Positions 28,184 through 38,676 of a stretch of 64,000 nucleotides of DNA are shown here, piece by piece (position 1 is the stretch's first letter; each line of letters opens with the position of its first letter). The notes beneath the pieces are model-generated. The model saw only the letters and a list, made by a program, of their open reading frames with translations. It did not search any database and was not told where the DNA came from. A program made the translations under genes and the position numbers. This DNA comes from Macrococcus capreoli (lineage in GTDB: Bacteria > Bacillota > Bacilli > Staphylococcales > Staphylococcaceae): assembly GCF_025628935.1 (NCBI RefSeq), contig NZ_JAOTIS010000002.1, positions 1 to 64,000 of the forward strand, written 5' to 3'.

Positions 28184-28546
28184 TTATTTGAAAAATCTTG
28201 ATAAATCCCCACGGTTAATTGGTATATCTGTCGTTCTATTCAGCTCACTCACATCAGAATATAACATTTCTTTCACTTCATAAGAAGTTCGGTAGTCATG
28301 CTTTTGCTCTGCCATCATTACTTTAATCCGTTTCATATTAAAGCCTTTTTCAAGTAACAGTTTAATTTCTAATAAAGTATCTAAATCATTCATAGAAAAC
28401 AATCGTTGATTACCATCTGACCGTTCTGGTGTAATGAGTTTCTGTTCTTCGTAGTATCGTATTTGCCTAGCACTTAAAGCTGTTAATTTCATAACGATAC
28501 CGATTGGAAACACTGGCATATTTCTTCTGACTGTATCACTTGACAT
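28184..28546 (-). CDS. glnR: MerR-type nitrogen regulator GlnR
   Basis: The 120-residue repressor has the MerR winged-helix N-terminus (PIGIVMKLTALSARQIRYYEE) and a helical linker (LLLEKGFNMKRIKVMM). The C-terminal tail (DIPINRGDLSRFFK) resembles the autoinhibitory tail through which feedback-inhibited glutamine synthetase acts on Bacillus GlnR. It precedes glnA by 18 bases. A perfect TGTNAN7TNACA site lies at 28609-28625, so autoregulation is likely. Confidence 0.96.
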   Translation of the reverse strand: MSSDTVRRNMPVFPIGIVMKLTALSARQIRYYEEQKLITPERSDGNQRLFSMNDLDTLLEIKLLLEKGFNMKRIKVMMAEQKHDYRTSYEVKEMLYSDVSELNRTTDIPINRGDLSRFFK

Positions 28547-28574
28547 ATCAGCACCTCCAATAAGAACTATCTAT

Positions 28575-28625
28575 AAATTAACACATCTTTTTTCAAAAAA
28601 CAAATCCATGTAAGAAAAGCTTACA
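28575..28625 (-). promoter_or_regulatory. glnRA promoter with GlnR box
   Basis: On the minus strand TTGTTT (28598-28603), 17 bases and TAATTT (28575-28580) form a candidate promoter. TGTAAGAAAAGCTTACA (28609-28625) matches the GlnR/TnrA consensus TGTNAN7TNACA exactly and lies just upstream of the -35. The same bases form the apex of the ynbB terminator. Confidence 0.65.
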
Positions 28626-28636
28626 TGGATTTGTTT
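28598..28636 (-). terminator. Terminator after ynbB
   Basis: AAACAAATCCATGTAAG and CTTACATGGATTTGTTT form a perfect 17-base-pair stem with loop AAAAG, with TTTTTTG following on the minus strand. The stem touches the ynbB stop codon. Confidence 0.88.
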
Positions 28637-29895
28637 TAAAGGTGAATTACCTTTTTTTCTATTAAATTTTCAATGGCTTTTATCGTCGCCAGTTTAACAT
28701 GCTCGTAAGTTAATCCACCTTGAATATAGGCTTCATATGGCGCACGAATTGGACCGTCTGCAGTCAGTTCAATTGAGGCCCCTTGTATAAAAGTACCCGC
28801 TGCCATAATAACGTCATCGGTATACCCCGGCATATATGCTGGCATCGGTAAAAATTGTGAATTTACTGGTGAAGCACTTTGGATTGCCTGACAGAATAGA
28901 ATCATTTTTTCTTTATCATTAAATGTTACTGATTGTATTAAATCTGTTCTAAAATCATCATATTTAGGCGTCGTCTCTAATCCCAGGGCTGTTAATATCG
29001 CACTCATAAAGACTGCCCCTTTTAACGATTGACTTACAACATGCGGACTTAAAAAGAAGCCTTGATACATTTCATGCAAACTGTATAATGATGCACCAGC
29101 TTCTTTTCCAATCCCCGGTGCTGTAAGGCGATAACCGATACGCTCAATTAAATCCTTTCGCCCAGCAATATACCCCCCAATTTTGCAAATACCACCACCA
29201 GGGTTTTTAATTAAACTACCTGCTATCAAATCTGCTCCTACTTCTATCGGCTCACGATCTTCAACAAATTCGCCGTAACAATTATCAACGAAGACAATAA
29301 CGTTTGGGTATGCTTGTTTTACCGCATGAATTGTTGATTCAATTTGTGCTATCGTTAACGAGGGTCTCGAACTATATCCTTTTGAACGTTGAATCGCAAC
29401 CATTTTCGTTTGATCCGAAATAACAGATAATACGCTCTGTATATCGATTTGATTATTTTTTAATTCTACATGTTGATATTTCACACCTGATTCCATTAAT
29501 GAGCCAATTCCATTACCTTCTACTCCGATTACTTCAAGTAACGTATCATATGGCTTTCCTGTTATATAAATCAGTTCATCACCATGCATTAAATTAGCTT
29601 GTAGCGCTAATGTAATGGCATGAGTACCCGAAATAACTTGTGGTCTCACAATCGTATCTTCTGCTTTAAACACATGACTGTAAACCGCTTCTAAATTATC
29701 ACGTCCCATGTCATCATAACCATAGCCATTCGACCCTACTAAATCACCTTCAGAGATTTTCACTGCATTAAATGCATCTAAAACTTTCTTTTGATTAAAT
29801 AAAGCCATTTGCTCAATACGTTTAAATTGTTCCATTACTGTTATATCAGCTTTGTCAATTAATTGTTGTAGTTTTTTATTGTGTGTTATTTCCAT
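28636..29895 (-). CDS. ynbB: PLP-dependent aluminium-resistance/methionine gamma-lyase-like protein
   Basis: The 419-residue protein belongs to the YnbB family of fold-I PLP enzymes. It has NGYGYDDMGRDNLEAVY (about residue 58), the cofactor-binding VISGTHAIT (about 88), VDNCYGEFVE and the Schiff-base region AGSLIKNPGGGICKIGGYIAG (lysine about 226). Annotated names such as aluminium resistance rest on distant evidence; the true reaction is not certain. I prefer the second ATG, six bases after GAGG; the first ATG abuts it. The gene overlaps the end of hflX, so the two are coupled. Confidence 0.88.
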   Translation of the reverse strand: MEITHNKKLQQLIDKADITVMEQFKRIEQMALFNQKKVLDAFNAVKISEGDLVGSNGYGYDDMGRDNLEAVYSHVFKAEDTIVRPQVISGTHAITLALQANLMHGDELIYITGKPYDTLLEVIGVEGNGIGSLMESGVKYQHVELKNNQIDIQSVLSVISDQTKMVAIQRSKGYSSRPSLTIAQIESTIHAVKQAYPNVIVFVDNCYGEFVEDREPIEVGADLIAGSLIKNPGGGICKIGGYIAGRKDLIERIGYRLTAPGIGKEAGASLYSLHEMYQGFFLSPHVVSQSLKGAVFMSAILTALGLETTPKYDDFRTDLIQSVTFNDKEKMILFCQAIQSASPVNSQFLPMPAYMPGYTDDVIMAAGTFIQGASIELTADGPIRAPYEAYIQGGLTYEHVKLATIKAIENLIEKKVIHL

Positions 29896-31192
29896 TGTCA
29901 TCCTCAGTTCTCGTCATAATATTTTCAACGACACCACTCTTTAGTAAATGTGCCGTCACACCATTTAGTGGATTTTCGTAACCTGAAATTTCATATAGAT
30001 TGATTGCCTCATTAAATGAAATATCATCTACTAACGTTGTTTGTTTTAAAATCGAAATTGTTTGACCATCATAATTGAGCATTTGAACATGGTAAGGTGC
30101 CATTTCATTTTTAATGATTTTAATTAACGCTGTCTTTAGACGATGTTCATCTTCCGCGTCATATACTGAAACAACGATTTCATTCGGTCCTATCGGTAAT
30201 ACTTCAGGTTGTATTAAATCCTTTTTATTATACACAGTTAATATCGGTATATGTTTCATTTCAAGTTCAGATAGAATGGTATTAACCGTATCAATATGGT
30301 TTAAGTAATTTGGATGGCTTCTATCAACGACATGTATTATAACATCAGCATATTTCGCTTCTTCCAAAGTGGAACTAAATGCCTCGACTAAATGCGTCGG
30401 TAGGTGCTGAATAAATCCAACTGTGTCGCTCAATAATAAATTGAACCCATCATTAACTTTCATAATTTTACTTTTCGGATCAAGCGTTGCAAACAATTTA
30501 TCTTCCATAAAAGTATCGCTTTCAGTCAATTGATTAAACCACGACGATTTACCTGCATTCGTATAACCGACTAATGCAACTTGAAACATCTGTTTCTTTT
30601 GTCTATTCTCACGGTAGCGTGTTCGGTGCGCTTTAATGACTTCCAATTGCGTTTTAATATCGTGGATCTTATTGCGGATATGTCGTCTGTTCATTTCCAG
30701 TTTCGTTTCTCCCGGACCTCGTGTTCCTATACCCCCACCAAGTCTTGATAACGACTGCCCATGCCCTGATAATCGAGGTAATAAATACTCTAATTGCGCT
30801 AATTCTACTTGTAATTTACCTTCTCTACTGCGTGCACGTTGCGCAAAAATGTCTAGAATTACTTGGGTTCTATCTATTATTTTGACATCCAGCATATCAT
30901 TTAAATGTTTTGATTGTGAGTTTGTTAATTCATCATTAACGACAACAACATCAAACGATAAATCTTCACGTTCTTTTAATTCGATTATCTCTTCAACTTT
31001 ACCTTTACCAAGATAAAATGATTGATCTTTTCTATCTTTATTTTGAATAATTGTATCGACAACTTCCAGTCCTGCTGTCTCACATAAAGCTTTTATTTCT
31101 GAAACACTCGCCTGAAAGTCAAATTCCGGTTCTTTTTTTAAATGAACTGCTATAATAAGAGCACGTTCAATTGTTACATGTGTCTCGTTCAA
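29876..31192 (-). CDS. hflX: Ribosome-associated GTPase HflX
   Basis: The 438-residue protein has the HflX N-terminal domain with the glycine-rich segment GHGQSLSRLGGGIGTRGPGE (about residues 150-170). A GTPase domain follows with G1 GYTNAGKS, G3 DTVGFIQ and G4 NKKD. HflX splits stalled or hibernating 70S ribosomes under stress. It starts at TTG 31192, four bases after AGAGGTGA; no ATG fits. It overlaps ynbB and is divergent from the glutathione peroxidase gene. Confidence 0.96.
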   Translation of the reverse strand: MNETHVTIERALIIAVHLKKEPEFDFQASVSEIKALCETAGLEVVDTIIQNKDRKDQSFYLGKGKVEEIIELKEREDLSFDVVVVNDELTNSQSKHLNDMLDVKIIDRTQVILDIFAQRARSREGKLQVELAQLEYLLPRLSGHGQSLSRLGGGIGTRGPGETKLEMNRRHIRNKIHDIKTQLEVIKAHRTRYRENRQKKQMFQVALVGYTNAGKSSWFNQLTESDTFMEDKLFATLDPKSKIMKVNDGFNLLLSDTVGFIQHLPTHLVEAFSSTLEEAKYADVIIHVVDRSHPNYLNHIDTVNTILSELEMKHIPILTVYNKKDLIQPEVLPIGPNEIVVSVYDAEDEHRLKTALIKIIKNEMAPYHVQMLNYDGQTISILKQTTLVDDISFNEAINLYEISGYENPLNGVTAHLLKSGVVENIMTRTEDDNGNNTQ

Positions 31193-31258
31193 GTGATCAC
31201 CTCTTATATTAGTTTGCGTTAAATGATAAAAATAAACAAGCAGGAAGGAAGAATTTTT

Positions 31259-31732
31259 ATGTCAATTTACGATATTTCAGTAACGACAACAAAACATGAA
31301 ACATATGCATTATCAAAATATGCAGGTCAAGCAATGCTTATCGTTAATACAGCGAGCGAGTGCGGCTTCACGAAACAATTTGATGGACTTGAAAAAGTAT
31401 ATCAACAATTTAAAGATCAAGGCTTTGTTGTACTTGGATTTCCATGCAATCAGTTTGGCAACCAGGAACCAGGAGATGGTGCTGAAGCAGAACAAAACTG
31501 TCGCTTAAACTACGGAGTCACTTTTCCAATGCATGAAAAAATAGATGTAAACGGCGACAATGCACATCCACTATTTCAATATTTAAAAAAGGAAACGAAA
31601 GGTCTGCTCGGAGACAATATTAAATGGAACTTTACTAAGTTCTTAGTGGATAAAGAAGGTAATGTTGTTGGACGTTACGCGCCAACTAAAACGCCAGAAC
31701 AACTCACTTCAGCGATTGAACAATATCTATAA
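31259..31732 (+). CDS. Glutathione peroxidase-family thiol peroxidase
   Basis: The 157-residue protein matches BsaA-type glutathione peroxidases. The catalytic cysteine is Cys35 in [12 protein letters not shown], where animal enzymes carry selenocysteine. [10 protein letters not shown] supplies the glutamine and [13 protein letters not shown] the tryptophan-asparagine part of the tetrad. As a cysteine enzyme in a Firmicute it more likely uses thioredoxin or bacillithiol-linked reductants than glutathione; that is inference. The ATG follows AGGAAGGA. Confidence 0.95.
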   Translation: MSIYDISVTTTKHETYALSKYAGQAMLIVNTASECGFTKQFDGLEKVYQQFKDQGFVVLGFPCNQFGNQEPGDGAEAEQNCRLNYGVTFPMHEKIDVNGDNAHPLFQYLKKETKGLLGDNIKWNFTKFLVDKEGNVVGRYAPTKTPEQLTSAIEQYL

Positions 31733-31747
31733 ATTAATATTTATATT

Positions 31748-31780
31748 AAAAAAAGAACAAATCCATCACTGGATTTGTTC
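31748..31780. terminator. Bidirectional terminator between gpx and hfq
   Basis: GAACAAATCCA (31755-31765) and TGGATTTGTTC (31770-31780) pair perfectly. The minus-strand side is followed by CTTTTTTT, making it strong for hfq; the plus side has a weaker TGCCATTTTG tail. Confidence 0.85.
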
Positions 31781-31801
31781 TGCCATTTTGTTTGCATCAC
31801 A

Positions 31802-31999
31802 TTATTCTACGAAAGTACTTATAGCATGTTTATAAATTAAGTTCTCTTTATCGCCGACTTTTAATAAAATAACATATTTATCAAAGTCAAGAACTGTACC
31901 TTTCATTTGAAAGCCGTTCGTTAAGAAAACAGTTAGTTCCGTTTCACTTGTTTTGTACTTCTCTAAAAATGCATCCTGCAGATTACCTGAATTTGTCAT
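31802..31999 (-). CDS. hfq: RNA chaperone Hfq
   Basis: The 65-residue Sm-like protein has Sm1 (VFLTNGFQMKGTVLDFDKYVILL) and the Sm2 motif YKHAISTF, in which YKHA replaces the YKHA/I of other Hfqs without change. Its acidic C-terminal tail is short, as in other Firmicutes. The gene overlaps the end of miaA by 17 bases, a common arrangement, and they are probably co-transcribed. Confidence 0.97.
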   Translation of the reverse strand: MTNSGNLQDAFLEKYKTSETELTVFLTNGFQMKGTVLDFDKYVILLKVGDKENLIYKHAISTFVE

Positions 32000-32921
32000 A
32001 ATAATTCCCCTCTATATTTGTCATAATTTGATTTACCATCGCTTGCATGGATAAATCACTACTGTCAAGCCATTCAATCGACATTTGATTATTAAACCAT
32101 GTCAATTGACGCTTTGCGAAATTCCTAGAATTTTGCTGCAAACTTTCTACCGCTTGATTCAATGAAACTTCTCCATCTATATAAGGAATTATCTCTTTAT
32201 ACCCTATTGCAGTCATGCTTTGTTTATCTCTATAGCCACTGTCTATTAAGTTACTCACTTCTTGTACCAATCCCTGGTCAATCATAAGTAATACACGATG
32301 GTTGATTCTATCATATAATTTAGGACGCGGCATATTAAGTCCTATAATAAATGTATCATACTTTTCGTTGATTGTCTGACTTTTTTTTTGCAACGTGATT
32401 GATTTTTTATGCATTTCAAAATAGATTAATGCTCGCATTACCCGTTGTTTGTTATTATGATGAATAGATTCTGCTGCACGTGGATCTGTTTTTTGTAATA
32501 ATTGATAAAGTACTTCGGTTGAATAATGATTATATTTTTCTTGTAATTTATTTTTTAATTGTTGATCTTCATCTTCAAATTCGTACTGATACAGTAGACT
32601 CTGAATATATAAACCTGTACCACCAACAATCATCGGTGTTTTACCACGATTGAATATATCTTCAATAATTGGCTCTGCATGCGTTTTAAATTGCGCAGCT
32701 GAATAACCTTCATCAGGGTTAAGTATATCGATTAAATGATGGGGAATGCCCTCCATCTCTTCTGAAGTTATTTTCGCGCTCCCGATGTCCATACCACGAT
32801 ATACTTGAATTGCGTCTCCACTAATGATTTCACCATTCACACGCTTAGCAATTTCAATACTTAATGCTGTTTTTCCAACAGCTGTTGGCCCAACTATAAC
32901 AATTAAAGGAATTTTATTCAT
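31983..32921 (-). CDS. miaA: tRNA dimethylallyltransferase
   Basis: The 312-residue enzyme adds an isopentenyl group to A37 of UNN-reading tRNAs, the substrate for MiaB, whose gene is also in this window. It has the P-loop IVGPTAVGKTALS, ISGDAIQVYRGMDIGSAK, GGTGLYIQSLLY and the tRNA-contacting GYKEIIPY. It overlaps both the preceding hydrolase gene (8 bases) and hfq. Confidence 0.98.
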   Translation of the reverse strand: MNKIPLIVIVGPTAVGKTALSIEIAKRVNGEIISGDAIQVYRGMDIGSAKITSEEMEGIPHHLIDILNPDEGYSAAQFKTHAEPIIEDIFNRGKTPMIVGGTGLYIQSLLYQYEFEDEDQQLKNKLQEKYNHYSTEVLYQLLQKTDPRAAESIHHNNKQRVMRALIYFEMHKKSITLQKKSQTINEKYDTFIIGLNMPRPKLYDRINHRVLLMIDQGLVQEVSNLIDSGYRDKQSMTAIGYKEIIPYIDGEVSLNQAVESLQQNSRNFAKRQLTWFNNQMSIEWLDSSDLSMQAMVNQIMTNIEGNYYDKFR

Positions 32922-33807
32922 TACGATTTAACCACTTTCTAATATTTTCTAATACTACTTGTCGATTGTTCTCATTTAATACTTCATGTCGCGCATTTTG
33001 ATAAAGTTGTACAGTGACATTGTCAATCCCACTATGCTTATATTTTTTCGCTAATTTATGAATACCTTTACCAAAATTAGAAAACGGATCGTCCATTCCT
33101 GAAACAAATAGCACATTAACTTTAGAACCCATCTTCTGAATGACTTTTCTTTGTTGTGTTTCACCCATCGATTGCGCCACTGAAAGTAATACGCTTAATG
33201 AAACATCAAATCCGCAATAATCATCTGCGACAAACTGATCGACGTTTTCCTGATTTAGACTTAACCAGTCACTTTGCGTGCGCAACGGTCGAAATCGTTT
33301 GTTAAATTGTTTCGTACTAATATTGTTTATTTTAGGCAATATTGCTGTTGGTCCATGTAATTTGATTAATGATTTCAGCAAAGCAATCGAACTTTGATAC
33401 TTATAATCATAATAACCTGTGCCTACAAGAATACAGTCATCAAACACATTCGGATGTAATGCTAAATAAAGACGCGCAATAATACTCCCCATTGAATGAC
33501 CTAATACGATTGTACGTCCAGGTACTTTAAATGTTTGCAATACTTCGTATGCATCATGAACAAGCTGCTCCACATTATCGAAATGCCCACGCGTACTTTC
33601 ATCGATTCGCTTACCATGTCCGCGATGATTATGCATCACAACAACATATCCTAATTGACTGAAATATTGTGCGATTGGAATATAGCGTTCAATATGTTCA
33701 GACATACCATGTAATATTTGAATTGTTCCAATGGGTTGACTTGGGACACTTACAATCAATTCAAGTTGCGTATTATCTTTAAGTGTAATAAATTTATGTT
33801 CAATCAT
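32914..33807 (-). CDS. Alpha/beta hydrolase of the monoacylglycerol lipase type
   Basis: The 297-residue protein is a serine hydrolase with oxyanion segment LHGMSEHIERY (about residue 35), nucleophile elbow GHSMGS (Ser about 106), an acid residue near SGMDDPF and catalytic His in NARHEVLNE. This pattern is that of lysophospholipase/monoacylglycerol lipase proteins, so a membrane-lipid breakdown role is plausible. I place the start at the ATG ten bases after AGGTGA; earlier start codons overlap that site. Confidence 0.88.
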   Translation of the reverse strand: MIEHKFITLKDNTQLELIVSVPSQPIGTIQILHGMSEHIERYIPIAQYFSQLGYVVVMHNHRGHGKRIDESTRGHFDNVEQLVHDAYEVLQTFKVPGRTIVLGHSMGSIIARLYLALHPNVFDDCILVGTGYYDYKYQSSIALLKSLIKLHGPTAILPKINNISTKQFNKRFRPLRTQSDWLSLNQENVDQFVADDYCGFDVSLSVLLSVAQSMGETQQRKVIQKMGSKVNVLFVSGMDDPFSNFGKGIHKLAKKYKHSGIDNVTVQLYQNARHEVLNENNRQVVLENIRKWLNRNE

Positions 33808-33840
33808 GTTGATTATCATCACCTCTCAACTATTATACAT

Positions 33841-33873
33841 GAAAAAAAATAACCTGCCATGTCGACAGGTTAT
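33841..33873 (-). terminator. Terminator after glpD
   Basis: ATAACCTG (33849-33856) and CAGGTTAT (33866-33873) pair, followed on the minus strand by TTTTTTTTC. Confidence 0.85.
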
Positions 33874-33895
33874 CCTTAATTACGATTTAACACGT

Positions 33896-35569
33896 TTATT
33901 CTTTTGAAACTTGAACAGATGGTGAAATCGCTTCTGTAATTTTATCTTCTAAAGCTTTCGTGTACATTTCGATTTCGCTTTGATCATATTGTAATAATTC
34001 GGATAATACTTGAATGATTGCTGCTTTATATTGAAATACATTTTGAATATTAAAATATAAATCGCCACTTCTGCGAATGATGAAATCAACCGGTTGATAA
34101 ACCATTTCATTTTGTACGCCGTAAACGAGTTCTGCATATAAACTGACTGGCATATCTTTATAAGTCGATGACCCGCAGATTTGAGCAATTGCAAAAAGAT
34201 CATCATAATTAGATCCGTATTTACGGATAATTGCTTTTTGTTCTGCTTCAGACAATATATTAAAAAGTTGTGGGTTAATATGTTCCTGAACATAGCGTTC
34301 AAAGTTTGCACTGCCCCCAACATCTCCACCAGAAATAGGAGTATGCTTCGTTTTACTTTCCGGGAAAGACAATCGGTATTCTTCTTTTAAACGTTGTGCA
34401 ACTAAATCTACAATATCTTCAGCCATATGGCGGTAGCCCGTTAATTTTCCCCCTGCAATGGTCAATAAACCTGATTTGCCTTCCCAAATTTCATCTTTAC
34501 GTGAGATTTCAGAAGGGTCTTTTCCTTTTTCTAAAATTAATGGTCGAATACCTGCCCACGTTGATTCAATATCATCATCACTAATTTCCACACTTGGAAA
34601 CATGTAATTAATTGCTTTAATAATGTAATCTCGATCTTCTTGTGTTACTTTAGGATTTTGTTTGTCATTATTATAGAATGTATCTGTCGTACCTACATAT
34701 GTTTTTCCGGCACGTGGGATGGCAAATATCATACGTTTATCATGTTCTGTATCAAAGTATATCGCCTGGCGTAACGGGAAATCACTTTGATCAAATACTA
34801 AATGCACGCCTTTAGTAAGTCGCAATTGTTTATTATTTTTAGAATAATCCTGACCTCGTACTTCATCTACCCAAGGCCCAGATGCATTAACTACTTTTTT
34901 AGCGGTAATATTAAACTTTGTATTACTTATTAAATCTGTCGCTGTAATACCATTCACTTTCTTTTTCTTGTCATAAGTGAAACCTGTTGATTTCACATAA
35001 TTCAGAACATCTGCACCGAATTCTGACGCTTGTTTCATTACTTCAATAGTCATACGCGCATCGTCAGTACGATATTCAACATAAGAGCCACCACCCCTTA
35101 ATCCATCAGGTTTAATTAACGGTTCTTTTGCTAACGTCTCTTTCGCTGAAAGCATAACACGACGCTCAGACTTCTTAACTTCTGCTAAGAAATCATATAC
35201 TTTTAATGCAAGCGAGGTCGTTGTTGGACCAAATGTACCCCCTTTATGCATCGGTAATAACATACGTTCCGGTGTTGTGACATGTGGTCCATTTTCAAAT
35301 ACAATTGCACGTTCTTTACCGGTTTCGGCAACGACACCCACTTGTAATTGCTTTAAATAGCGTAATCCGCCATGTACTAATTTCGTAGAGCGGCTTGAAG
35401 TACCAGAAGCAAAATCCTGCATTTCCACTAGAGCAACTTTCATGCCACGTTGTGCTGCATCAAATGCAATACCAGCACCCGTAATTCCACCACCAATAAT
35501 GACAACGTCATACTCCGTTTGTTGCATGCGATTTAAGACTTTTTTTCGATTTAAACTTGATAGCTTCAT
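33896..35569 (-). CDS. glpD: Aerobic glycerol-3-phosphate dehydrogenase
   Basis: The 557-residue membrane-associated flavoprotein oxidises glycerol-3-phosphate to dihydroxyacetone phosphate and passes electrons to quinone. It has the FAD fold [14 protein letters not shown], the [15 protein letters not shown] block, [27 protein letters not shown] and [15 protein letters not shown]. The ATG seven bases after GGAGG is chosen; an earlier ATG adjoins that site. Only 70 bases separate it from glpK, with no terminator-like leader, so it is probably read from the glpF promoter. Confidence 0.98.
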   Translation of the reverse strand: MKLSSLNRKKVLNRMQQTEYDVVIIGGGITGAGIAFDAAQRGMKVALVEMQDFASGTSSRSTKLVHGGLRYLKQLQVGVVAETGKERAIVFENGPHVTTPERMLLPMHKGGTFGPTTTSLALKVYDFLAEVKKSERRVMLSAKETLAKEPLIKPDGLRGGGSYVEYRTDDARMTIEVMKQASEFGADVLNYVKSTGFTYDKKKKVNGITATDLISNTKFNITAKKVVNASGPWVDEVRGQDYSKNNKQLRLTKGVHLVFDQSDFPLRQAIYFDTEHDKRMIFAIPRAGKTYVGTTDTFYNNDKQNPKVTQEDRDYIIKAINYMFPSVEISDDDIESTWAGIRPLILEKGKDPSEISRKDEIWEGKSGLLTIAGGKLTGYRHMAEDIVDLVAQRLKEEYRLSFPESKTKHTPISGGDVGGSANFERYVQEHINPQLFNILSEAEQKAIIRKYGSNYDDLFAIAQICGSSTYKDMPVSLYAELVYGVQNEMVYQPVDFIIRRSGDLYFNIQNVFQYKAAIIQVLSELLQYDQSEIEMYTKALEDKITEAISPSVQVSKE

Positions 35570-35639
35570 TTTCATACCTCCAAATAATATTACTACTCTA
35601 TACCCTAAATTCTATGAAATTACTGTTGCTGCGATATAA

Positions 35640-37163
<1,524 letters not shown>

Positions 37164-37177
37164 TTATTATTCTCATT

Positions 37178-37996
37178 TTATAATAATGATGCTGCTTTTT
37201 CTTTTAGTAACATTTTATTTAGGATTACGCCTAATATTAATACTACAATGAATACCACAAATGATATCATATCAATCATTTCAAATTTTCCTTTGAATAG
37301 CAACCTGAATAGTGAGGCACCTAACATGCCACCCGCAATCGGACCTAAAATCGGAACAATTGCATATTTAAAGTTTGATGTCCCTTTCCCTGGTATTGGC
37401 AATAAATAATGCGCAAGACGCGGACCAAAATCTCTGGCCGGATTGATTGCATAACCTGTCGTGCCTCCTAAACTTAAACCGATGGCAATAATTAATATCC
37501 CAACAATAACAGGATTTAATCCATCCGCAAATTTGTTACCTCCAATAAATAATAAACCCATCATTAAGATAACTGTGCCAATGATCTCTGATATAAAGTT
37601 AGCAAAGTAATTCGGATATGCTGGACTCGTTGCAAATACACCTAGTTTCGTGCCCGCATCCGTTTCATCTTTAAAGTGCGGCATATAGTGTAACCATACG
37701 AGCGTTGCACCAATCATTGCACCTATCAATTGTGCGATGATATACCCTGGCACTTTTTACCACTCAAAATCACCATTCACAGCTAATCCGATTGATACTG
37801 CAGGGTTAAGATGTGCACCGGAAATTGAACCAACAGCATAGACCCCCATCGTTACTGCAAGTCCCCATCCAACTGCAATGACAATCCAGTCCGCGCCACG
37901 TGCAAATGTTCCTTTCAAACTTACATTGGCACATACACCCGCACCAAATAAAATTAATATCGCTGTACCAACGACTTCTGCAATATAAGCATTCAT
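37178..37996 (-). pseudogene. glpF: Glycerol uptake facilitator disrupted by an in-frame stop
   Basis: Together the two reading frames encode a full aquaglyceroporin of about 272 codons in one continuous frame. The first part (37757-37996, 79 residues) carries the NPA motif HLNPAVS. The second part (37178-37753) carries the other, INPARD. They are parted only by a TAA at 37757-37759 in NGDFEW-stop-KVPGYI. Staphylococcal GlpF has serine there, and TCA to TAA is a single substitution. The downstream part could restart at GTG 37753, but two half-proteins rarely make a channel. The leader and the neighbours glpK and glpD look intact. Confidence 0.88.
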
Positions 37997-38021
37997 ACAA
38001 TCACCTCTTTTTAATATTAGT

Positions 38022-38070
38022 TAAAAAAAGACAAAAAGAACCCTTTATCCAAAGATAAAAGGTCTCTTTT
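38022..38070 (-). promoter_or_regulatory. glpF leader attenuator, probable GlpP antitermination site
   Basis: In the glpF leader, AAAAGAACCCTTTATC (38034-38049) and GATAAAAGGTCTCTTTT (38054-38070) form a hairpin followed on the minus strand by TTTTTTT, a terminator inside the 5' leader. In Bacillus such leader terminators are overcome by GlpP bound to glycerol-3-phosphate. The glpP gene lies directly upstream. Confidence 0.78.
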
Positions 38071-38098
38071 ACTCGTCCTAATTTATTAACTTATAATT

Positions 38099-38127
38099 AT
38101 CGTAATATAACGTGAAAACGTTGTCAA
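38099..38127 (-). promoter_or_regulatory. glpF promoter with cre site
   Basis: TTGACA (38122-38127), 17 bases and TACGAT (38099-38104) form a candidate promoter on the minus strand. On the plus strand TGAAAACGTTGTCA (38113-38126) matches the CcpA cre consensus TGWAANCGNTNWCA at every specified position and covers the -35, so catabolite repression of glycerol use is expected. Confidence 0.75.
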
Positions 38128-38128
38128 T

Positions 38129-38674
38129 TTATTTCTTAGGATTAAAGTGTTTCCATAAAATATTGTTGCTACTCGTTATATGCGTTGCACCGTGCTGAAG
38201 TGCAGTACCGACTTCTTCTACCGTTTCAATTAATCCTCCGGCAATAATTTTAGGGCGAATACATTCACTGAGTTCTTTTATTACTTTAGTTGCAATACCC
38301 GGAAGTACTTCAACATAATCCGGATCACTTTGTTCTATAAAACGATAACTTTTACTCAGCGCAGATGAGTCGATAATAAAAATACGTAAAATCGTTTGTG
38401 CACCTAACATTTTTGCCTTTTTAATGAGTTTAGGTTTCGTTGATACGATTCCATAAACTTTAAATTTTTGAATTAAATATTCAATTGCCGCTTCATCAAC
38501 TGCCAACCCTTTAATTAAGTCAACATGAAAGAATGCATGCTTGTCATGAGCCATTAACATATTTAATATGTTGTCTAATTGACTAATATGAACATCTAAA
38601 ATGACACAATAGTCATATTGCGTTTGAATAAATATTTCTAAATCTTTCATCGATCGAATGGCTGGCAGTATCAT
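38129..38674 (-). CDS. glpP: Glycerol uptake operon antiterminator
   Basis: The 181-residue protein is a TIM-barrel-like GlpP. It begins MILPAIRSMKDLEIFIQ and has VDLIKGLAVDEAAIEYL, GIVSTKPKLIKKAKMLGAQTI, PDYVEVLPGIATKVIKEL and the final PKIIAGGLIETVEEV. It binds glycerol-3-phosphate and the leader RNA to prevent termination upstream of glp genes. It lies two bases after mutL and 132 bases before glpF, whose leader contains the expected terminator. Confidence 0.96.
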   Translation of the reverse strand: MILPAIRSMKDLEIFIQTQYDYCVILDVHISQLDNILNMLMAHDKHAFFHVDLIKGLAVDEAAIEYLIQKFKVYGIVSTKPKLIKKAKMLGAQTILRIFIIDSSALSKSYRFIEQSDPDYVEVLPGIATKVIKELSECIRPKIIAGGLIETVEEVGTALQHGATHITSSNNILWKHFNPKK

Positions 38675-38676
38675 CT

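Noticed and set aside
35570-35639. A GlpP-type attenuator before glpD
   Set aside because: The 70-base gap contains no hairpin followed by a T-run.
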